Assembly: GCA_051881895.1 (NCBI GenBank)
Contig: JBJEQT010000117.1
Span: forward strand, 1 to 10,799
DNA from: UBA3818 sp051881895
GTDB lineage: Bacteria; Bacillota; Clostridia; Oscillospirales; Ruminococcaceae
Length of the DNA stretch: 10,799 nt
Reading direction: 5' to 3'
The notes under the pieces: generated by a model
Database searches by the model: none
What the model was told of the DNA's origin: nothing
What the model saw: the letters and a program-made list of their open reading frames with translations, nothing else
Part shown: positions 6,308-10,799 of the stretch, one piece after another
Layout: every line of letters starts with the position of its first letter
Numbering within the stretch: position 1 is the stretch's first letter
Program-made: the position numbers and the translations under genes

Positions 6308-7405
6308 ATGGATTCTTTTCGTAGGAAATATGGAAAATGTTTGATATGGGCGGCCTGCGCACTGACAGCGGCCTGCGGTTTGATCTGGCTGTCCCGCAGC
6401 GAAACCGGATTTGCCCAATGGCACGCGGAGTACTTGTTTCCCGTTTTCCCGAACACGATCGGACGGGTTTTGTCCGTTCTGCCTTTTTCGGTTTATGAGT
6501 TTGTGCTGTATGCGCTGATTTTGGGATTTCTGGGCTTTTTGGCTGTGCTGATGTGGAACCTGTTTCGCTGCCGAACCCGGGCAAAACGACTGGCATCCGG
6601 TTTTTTCCGTCTGCTTTTGTGGGCGGCGCCCGCGGTATTCCTGATGCTGACCTTGACCTGTACCATCAATTATGGGAGAACCTCTTTCGGCGAGGCGGCA
6701 GGCTATGAGATGCGGGATTCCTCTGCGGATGAACTGGAACAGCTATGCGAGGAACTGGCGGCGCAGGCCAACGAATACGCTTCCCAAATTCCGGTGAATG
6801 GGGAGGGCGGGCTCTCGCTGGAGTCCATAGACCTGAACGGAAAAACCAAAGCGGCGATGCGGCGATTGGGCGAGCAGTACCCTTCTTTGGCAGGGTATTA
6901 TCCGAATCCCAAAGGAGTGGCCTTTTCCTGGGGCATGTCCCATTTGCGGCTGACCGGCATGTTTTCGCCTTTTACCATTGAGGCAAACTATAACCGGGAT
7001 ATCCCTGATTATGAGATCCCCTATACGGTCTGCCATGAACTGGCCCACCTGAAAGGGTGGATTCGGGAGGACGAGGCAGGGTTCATCGCTTATCTGGCGT
7101 GCCGGGAGTCGCAGGAACCGGCGCTGCAGTATAGCGGAACGCTCAACGCGTTGTCCTACGCCATGAACGCCCTGTACAGCGCCGGCCGGCGGGAAAGTTA
7201 TGCGCGGATTTACGATTCGCTGCCTCCGCAGGCCAAAATCGATTACCGGGCGTCCAACCGGTACTGGAAACAGTTTGAGACAAAGGTGGCGGAAGTTTCC
7301 AACACGCTGAATGACAGCTATTTAAAAGCCAACGCCCAGTCCGACGGGGTGCAAAGCTATGGGCGGATGGTCGATCTGATGCTGGCCGAGCGGCGCAGCC
7401 GTTGA
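6308..7405 (+). CDS. DUF3810-type membrane protein with zinc-metallopeptidase motif
   Basis: This 365-residue membrane protein has three hydrophobic segments at about 11-29, 62-84 and 103-121, then a large C-terminal domain. That domain contains HELAH (243-247) followed by GWIREDEAGFIAYLAC, so H243, H247 and probably E256 form a gluzincin-like zinc site; the pattern HELAH plus EDEAxF matches the DUF3810 family as I know it. The catalytic histidines and glutamate are intact, so an active membrane-anchored peptidase is plausible, but no substrate is known. ATG 6308 is chosen because AAGGAGG (6295-6301) lies 6 bases upstream. The reading frame is open back to TTG 6212, but the extra 32 residues are Arg/Pro-rich, lack a ribosome binding site and overlap a candidate terminator. 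No promoter is visible in the GC-rich leader, so co-transcription with the flavodoxin gene is likely. Confidence 0.85.
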   Translation: MDSFRRKYGKCLIWAACALTAACGLIWLSRSETGFAQWHAEYLFPVFPNTIGRVLSVLPFSVYEFVLYALILGFLGFLAVLMWNLFRCRTRAKRLASGFFRLLLWAAPAVFLMLTLTCTINYGRTSFGEAAGYEMRDSSADELEQLCEELAAQANEYASQIPVNGEGGLSLESIDLNGKTKAAMRRLGEQYPSLAGYYPNPKGVAFSWGMSHLRLTGMFSPFTIEANYNRDIPDYEIPYTVCHELAHLKGWIREDEAGFIAYLACRESQEPALQYSGTLNALSYAMNALYSAGRRESYARIYDSLPPQAKIDYRASNRYWKQFETKVAEVSNTLNDSYLKANAQSDGVQSYGRMVDLMLAERRSR

Positions 7406-7410
7406 TTTTT

Positions 7411-7452
7411 CCAATAAAAAAAGGCACGTTTTTAACGTGCCTTTTTTATTGG
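7411..7452. terminator. Bidirectional terminator between DUF3810 gene and marR
   Basis: The core stem GGCACGTT/AACGTGCC (7423-7430 with 7434-7441) has a TTT loop. It is flanked by A7 on the left and T6 on the right, and then by CCAAT/ATTGG, so the arms pair over about 19 bases with one bulged A. The symmetric A and T runs make it work for the plus-strand DUF3810 gene and for the convergent minus-strand marR gene. Confidence 0.93.
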
Positions 7453-7483
7453 ACTTCAAAATGCTGCAAGACGGCGAAAGCCG

Positions 7484-7963
7484 TTATTTTTCTTTTTTTG
7501 CATCCAGGTCCTGCAGCGGACGGTCCTCCATTTTATTGACGATTTGGATAATTGTGCGCGCGGCCTTTTCCAGCTGGAGCATTTCCTCATCGGAAAACGA
7601 TGCAAAGTTTTTGACCAACAATCCGTCGTTGGCGTCGCAGGAGCTGCGGATATACTCCTGGGCCTGCTCGGTCAGCGAGACCCACACCTGCCGCCGGTTC
7701 GCCTTGTCGATGTAGCGGCGCACAAAGCCCATATCTTCCAGCGCGTTGACGGTTTTGGTAATCTGCTGCAGGGAAACATTGGCCTCCACCGCCAGCTGGC
7801 CCATATTCATGGCGGGATACAGGTTCAAAGACATGACGACATCGCGTTGGGATTTGGACAGGCCGTCGAAAGGACGGTCAAGCCGGTTGAGAAATTTTTT
7901 CCGAAAAAGAGGATGTATGGACATCAGTTCCCGTATAACCGCTTTCCGATTGACCTTTTCCAC
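7484..7963 (-). CDS. MarR-family transcriptional regulator
   Basis: This 159-residue protein has the MarR fold: an N-terminal dimerisation helix, a winged helix-turn-helix with NMGQLAVEANVSLQQITKTV (53-72) as helix-turn-helix, the conserved ALEDMGFVRR (74-83), and a wing at about 83-97 with RRQVWVSLTEQAQEY, followed by C-terminal dimer helices. The start is GTG; AAAGGA (minus strand, 7980-7975) lies 11 bases upstream. The gene is transcribed divergently from two ABC half-transporters, the usual layout for a repressor of an exporter whose substrate is the inducer. An AT-rich palindrome in the shared intergenic region is a plausible operator. Ligand and targets cannot be read from the sequence. 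Confidence 0.93.
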   Translation of the reverse strand: MEKVNRKAVIRELMSIHPLFRKKFLNRLDRPFDGLSKSQRDVVMSLNLYPAMNMGQLAVEANVSLQQITKTVNALEDMGFVRRYIDKANRRQVWVSLTEQAQEYIRSSCDANDGLLVKNFASFSDEEMLQLEKAARTIIQIVNKMEDRPLQDLDAKKEK

Positions 7964-7994
7964 CTGTCAGCACTTCCTTTCCGGTATTAATATG

Positions 7995-8023
7995 ATTATA
8001 GCCTATGATTTTGAAAAAGTCAA
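7995..8023 (-). promoter_or_regulatory. marR promoter
   Basis: On the minus strand, TTGACT (8023-8018) is followed by a 17-base spacer and a perfect TATAAT (8000-7995). Transcription should start near 7988, leaving a leader of about 25 bases that contains the ribosome binding site. This is a strong sigma-A-type match. Confidence 0.85.
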
Positions 8024-8042
8024 TAATATTACGCTTTTATTA

Positions 8043-8058
8043 AATATAAGATTATATT
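8043..8058. promoter_or_regulatory. Candidate MarR operator palindrome
   Basis: AATATAA (8043-8049), two bases, and TTATATT (8052-8058) form a perfect inverted repeat with two more matching pairs outside one mismatch (8040-8061). Size and AT-richness fit MarR-type operators. It lies between the two divergent -35 boxes, close to their midpoint, in a region that is AT-rich throughout, so chance is not excluded. Confidence 0.45.
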
Positions 8059-8069
8059 AAAATTAATCA

Positions 8070-8098
8070 TTGACACAATATGAAATAAGTACTAGAAT
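8070..8098 (+). promoter_or_regulatory. Promoter of the ABC exporter genes
   Basis: A perfect TTGACA (8070-8075) is followed after 17 bases by TAGAAT (8093-8098), a 5 of 6 match. Transcription should begin near 8104-8106. The -35 lies inside a small inverted repeat, ATTG-ACA-CAAT (8069-8079), which could be a second regulator contact. Confidence 0.85.
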
Positions 8099-8117
8099 AA
8101 GGAGGAAATGAATAAAC

Positions 8118-8131
8118 GAGGTGATGAAATG
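8118..8131 (+). promoter_or_regulatory. Ribosome binding site deciding the first ABC gene start
   Basis: GAGGTGAT (8118-8125) is an eight-base match to the anti-Shine-Dalgarno complement, with the GAGG 7 bases before ATG 8129. The upstream AAGGAGG (8099-8105) overlaps the -10 box and the predicted transcript start and is only two bases from ATG 8108, so it should not serve on transcripts from this promoter. Confidence 0.65.
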
Positions 8132-9889
8132 TCCTCCAAGCAGACAAAAAAGAAAGGGACCGGCGATATCGGCAAACTGCTTTCCTGTGTGGGCGAGTAT
8201 AAAAAAGCCGCGCTTTTGTCCCCGGTGTGTATGGTGGGAGAGGTAGTGATGGAAATCCTCATCCCTTTTCTCATGGCAAAGATTATTGACGTGGGGATTG
8301 CAAACGGCGACCTGCCTTATGTGGCAAAGGTGGGGCTGCTGATGATCCTGATGGCGGCTGTTTCGCTGTGCTTCGGCGCCGGCGGCGGCCATTTTGCGGC
8401 GGTGGCAAGTTCCGGTTTTGCCAAGAACATCCGCAAAAAGCTCTTTGATAAAATACAGGATTTTTCTTTTGCCAACGTGGACCGTTTTTCCACTGCATCT
8501 TTGGTCACCCGTTTGACCACCGATGTGACAAACACGCAGAACTCCTTTGCAAACATCATCCGCGGCATGATCCGCGGACCGCTGATGCTTGTCTGCGCAG
8601 TTGTGATGGCGGTGAGCATCAATGCCGAACTTTCGCTGATTTTCTTGGTAGCGGTTCCGATTCTGGGCGGTACGCTGGCGGTGATCGCAGTAAAAGCGTA
8701 TCCGCGCTTTCAGCGGATGCTGGAACAGTATGACAGCATGAACGCGTCGGTACAGGAAAACCTGGTGGGAATCCGCGTCGTCAAAGCGTTTGTGAGAAGC
8801 GACCACGAAAGTGAAAAATTCCGCGAGGCGGCCACCAAGCTGCAGCAGGCGCAGAAAAAAGCGGAAAATCTTCTGATCGTCAACATGCCGCTGATGAACT
8901 TTGTGGTCTATGCCTGCATGATTGCCGTATCCTGGTTCGGTGGGCGGCAAATCATTGCCGGAAGCATGATGACAGGCCAATTTTTCAGCTTTTTGAGTTA
9001 TTTAACGCAGACGCTGACCTCCCTGATGATGATCTCCATGAACTTTGTGGGCCTGGTAATGGCGAGAGCCTCGGTCCGCCGTATTATTGAAGTAATGGAT
9101 GAGCCGCTGGATATTACCGACGAGGGCAGCGCCGACCTTCAGGTAGCGGACGGATCGGTGGATTTTGAAAACGTATCGTTCAGCTATGCGAAAAAGGGCG
9201 ATAACCTGACGCTGGAAAACATCAATTTGCATATCCGTTCCGGAGAAACCATCGGCATCATCGGCGGAACCGGCTCGGCAAAGACAACGCTGGTGCAGCT
9301 AATCCCGCGCCTGTATGACGTATACAGCGGCAGTTTAAAAGTCGGCGGCCGGGACGTGCGGGAATATCCGCTGGATCATCTTCGCAACGCTGTGGCGATG
9401 GTGCTGCAGAAAAATGTGCTTTTTTCCGGTACCATCAAGGAAAATCTGCGCTGGGGCAACGCCGATGCTACCGACGAGCAGATCGAGGAGGCCTGCCGCG
9501 CGGCGCAGGCGCATGATTTTGTCATGTCTTTCCCGGACGGGTACGACACCGACCTGGGACAGGGCGGCGTTAACGTGTCCGGCGGACAGAAGCAGCGTCT
9601 TTGCATTGCCAGAGCGCTGTTAAAAAAGCCAAAGATCATTATTCTCGACGACAGCACTAGCGCGGTGGACACCGCTACCGACAGCAAGATCCGACAGGCG
9701 CTGCGTGAAAAATTATCGGGTACGACGACCTTTATCATTGCCCAGCGGGTAACTTCTGTGCAGGATGCAGACCGGATCATCGTTTTGAATGATGGCCGGG
9801 TCGACGCGGTGGGGACCCATGAAGAATTGCTGGCCACCAATGGAATTTACCGGGAAGTATATGAGTCCCAGCAGAAAGGGGTGGCTTAG
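8129..9889 (+). CDS. ABC exporter half-transporter, degenerate-site subunit
   Basis: This 586-residue fused permease-ATPase has an ABC type 1 membrane domain (about 25-315, six predicted helices) and a nucleotide-binding domain (about 343-580). The ATPase motifs are Walker A GGTGSAKT (379-386), Q-loop Q427, signature VSGGQ (483-487), Walker B IIILD (503-507) and D-loop SAVD (511-514). The residue after Walker B is Asp (D508) instead of the catalytic Glu, the switch residue is Gln (Q539) instead of His, and Ala replaces a P-loop Gly. These changes mark the non-hydrolysing half of TM287/288-like heterodimeric exporters. ATG 8129 is chosen because GAGGTGAT (8118-8125) is well placed; ATG 8108 lies only about 3 bases from the predicted transcript start. 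It is followed after one base by its likely partner and divergent from marR. The substrate is unknown; drug efflux is an inference. Confidence 0.93.
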   Translation: MSSKQTKKKGTGDIGKLLSCVGEYKKAALLSPVCMVGEVVMEILIPFLMAKIIDVGIANGDLPYVAKVGLLMILMAAVSLCFGAGGGHFAAVASSGFAKNIRKKLFDKIQDFSFANVDRFSTASLVTRLTTDVTNTQNSFANIIRGMIRGPLMLVCAVVMAVSINAELSLIFLVAVPILGGTLAVIAVKAYPRFQRMLEQYDSMNASVQENLVGIRVVKAFVRSDHESEKFREAATKLQQAQKKAENLLIVNMPLMNFVVYACMIAVSWFGGRQIIAGSMMTGQFFSFLSYLTQTLTSLMMISMNFVGLVMARASVRRIIEVMDEPLDITDEGSADLQVADGSVDFENVSFSYAKKGDNLTLENINLHIRSGETIGIIGGTGSAKTTLVQLIPRLYDVYSGSLKVGGRDVREYPLDHLRNAVAMVLQKNVLFSGTIKENLRWGNADATDEQIEEACRAAQAHDFVMSFPDGYDTDLGQGGVNVSGGQKQRLCIARALLKKPKIIILDDSTSAVDTATDSKIRQALREKLSGTTTFIIAQRVTSVQDADRIIVLNDGRVDAVGTHEELLATNGIYREVYESQQKGVA

Positions 9890-9890
9890 T

Positions 9891-10799
9891 ATGGCACAGG
9901 CACGAGTAGTCAATATGGGCCGCGGACCTGGAAGAGGTCCGGCGCTGGAAAAACCCAAAAATCCAAAAGAAACAATCAAACGTCTGGCAAAATATTTGAT
10001 GGAATATAAAGTCCAAATGCTTCTGGTGATCGTTGGCATTGTCGGAAGCTCCGGCGCCAGCGTGGCCAGCACCTATTTTTTAAAACCAATCATCAACGAT
10101 TACATTGTCCCGTTCATCGGCCGGGAAAACCCCGACCTGTCGGCCTTTGTTTCGATGCTTTGCCTGATAGCGGTGGTCTATCTGATCGGCGTAGGCTGCG
10201 GCTATCTGTATAAGCGGCTGATGGTCAATATCTCCACCGGTACCATGAGAAGGATCCGGACCGACCTGTTTACCCATATGCAGTCGCTGCCGATCAAATA
10301 TTTCGACACCCATACCCATGGCGAGCTGATGAGCCGTTATACCAACGACACCGATACGCTGCGGGAAATGATCAGCGAAGGCGTTCCGCAGCTCATCTCC
10401 TCGGCTATTACAATCGTCGGCGTCTTTTCCATGATGCTGGTGCTCAGTTGGCAGCTGACCATCTTAGCCGTATTGCTGCTGCTGGTATTGCTCAAGCTGG
10501 TAAAAGTGATCGGCGGGAAATCCGCTAACTTCTTCATCAAACAGCAGCGGGCCCTGGGGCAGGTAAACGGCTATATCGAAGAGATGATCGAAGGACAGAA
10601 GGTCGTCAAGGTTTTCTGCCACGAGGATGCGGTCAAAGAGCATTTTACCCAGTTGAATGAAACGTTGTGTTATGCGGCCAGCAACGCGGGGACCTTTTCC
10701 AATATTATGGGCCCGGTTTCCAATAATGTAAGCCATATCAGCTATGCCATTACCGCGACGATCGGGTCGGCCATGGCAATCGTCGGTTTGCTGGATCTG
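9891..10799 (+). CDS. ABC exporter half-transporter, partner subunit (partial)
   Basis: The open frame starts at ATG 9891, one base after the stop of the previous gene, with AAAGGGG (9875-9881) 9 bases upstream, and runs 303 codons to the window end without a stop. It covers a Gly/Pro/Arg-rich N-terminal extension (about 1-25) and most of an ABC type 1 membrane domain. Hydrophobic segments lie at about 42-62, 84-106, 167-186, 188-206 and 283-301. Coupling-region sequence YFDTHTHGELMSRYTNDTDTL (137-157) and NGYIEEMIEGQKVVKVF (226-242) are typical of exporters. The ATPase domain lies outside the window. Because the first subunit has a degenerate site, this one should carry the canonical Glu and His; that is a prediction. 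Tight spacing implies translational coupling and a heterodimer. Confidence 0.93.
   Translation, partial: MAQARVVNMGRGPGRGPALEKPKNPKETIKRLAKYLMEYKVQMLLVIVGIVGSSGASVASTYFLKPIINDYIVPFIGRENPDLSAFVSMLCLIAVVYLIGVGCGYLYKRLMVNISTGTMRRIRTDLFTHMQSLPIKYFDTHTHGELMSRYTNDTDTLREMISEGVPQLISSAITIVGVFSMMLVLSWQLTILAVLLLLVLLKLVKVIGGKSANFFIKQQRALGQVNGYIEEMIEGQKVVKVFCHEDAVKEHFTQLNETLCYAASNAGTFSNIMGPVSNNVSHISYAITATIGSAMAIVGLLDL

Noticed and set aside
4913..6424. A 503-codon minus-strand frame covering ybaK and the flavodoxin gene
   Set aside because: It spans two well-supported plus-strand genes and their intergenic regions, and its translation matches no family I know.
7544..7990. A 148-codon plus-strand frame opposite marR
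   Set aside because: It is antisense to a clear MarR gene, shows no domain and has no ribosome binding site that would favour it.

Overview
The window looks like chromosomal DNA of a low-to-moderate GC Firmicute of class Clostridia, probably a gut Oscillospiraceae/Ruminococcaceae-type anaerobe (inference). The reasons are the class I heat-shock order hrcA-grpE-dnaK-dnaJ under a perfect CIRCE operator, a Gram-positive-type short DnaK, strong purine-rich ribosome binding sites, frequent TTG/GTG starts and T-rich intrinsic terminators. No mobile element, tRNA, rRNA, CRISPR array or origin is visible, and no gene-free stretch exceeds 150 bases.

Region 1 (1-4980) is a complete heat-shock operon. 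A sigma-A-type promoter (TTGACA, 17-bp spacer, extended -10) is overlapped at its start point by the CIRCE inverted repeat, the binding site of HrcA, which is the first gene product. GrpE (nucleotide exchange factor), DnaK (Hsp70) and DnaJ (Hsp40) follow and together form the chaperone machine. A GC-rich hairpin sits between dnaK and dnaJ, and a strong terminator ends the operon.

Region 2 (4981-7452) holds three forward genes: a YbaK/EbsC-type Cys-tRNA(Pro) deacylase, a flavodoxin-domain protein, and a membrane protein of the DUF3810 type with a zinc-metallopeptidase HExxH motif. The leader of the DUF3810 gene is short but heavily structured and contains a candidate terminator with a competing hairpin. 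A long bidirectional terminator closes the region against the convergent marR gene.

Region 3 (7453-10799) is a divergent regulator/transporter module. A MarR-family regulator on the minus strand faces two ABC half-transporters on the plus strand, with a good promoter on each side and an AT-rich palindrome between them. The first half-transporter has a degenerate ATPase site (Asp for the catalytic Glu, Gln for the switch His, Ala in the P-loop). The second begins one base after it and runs off the window. This is the architecture of a TM287/288-like heterodimeric exporter, probably drug or toxic-compound efflux controlled by the MarR protein.

I see no clear novel system. The points most worth checking are the structured leader before the DUF3810 gene, the regulatory layout of the marR/ABC intergenic region, and the dnaK-dnaJ hairpin.
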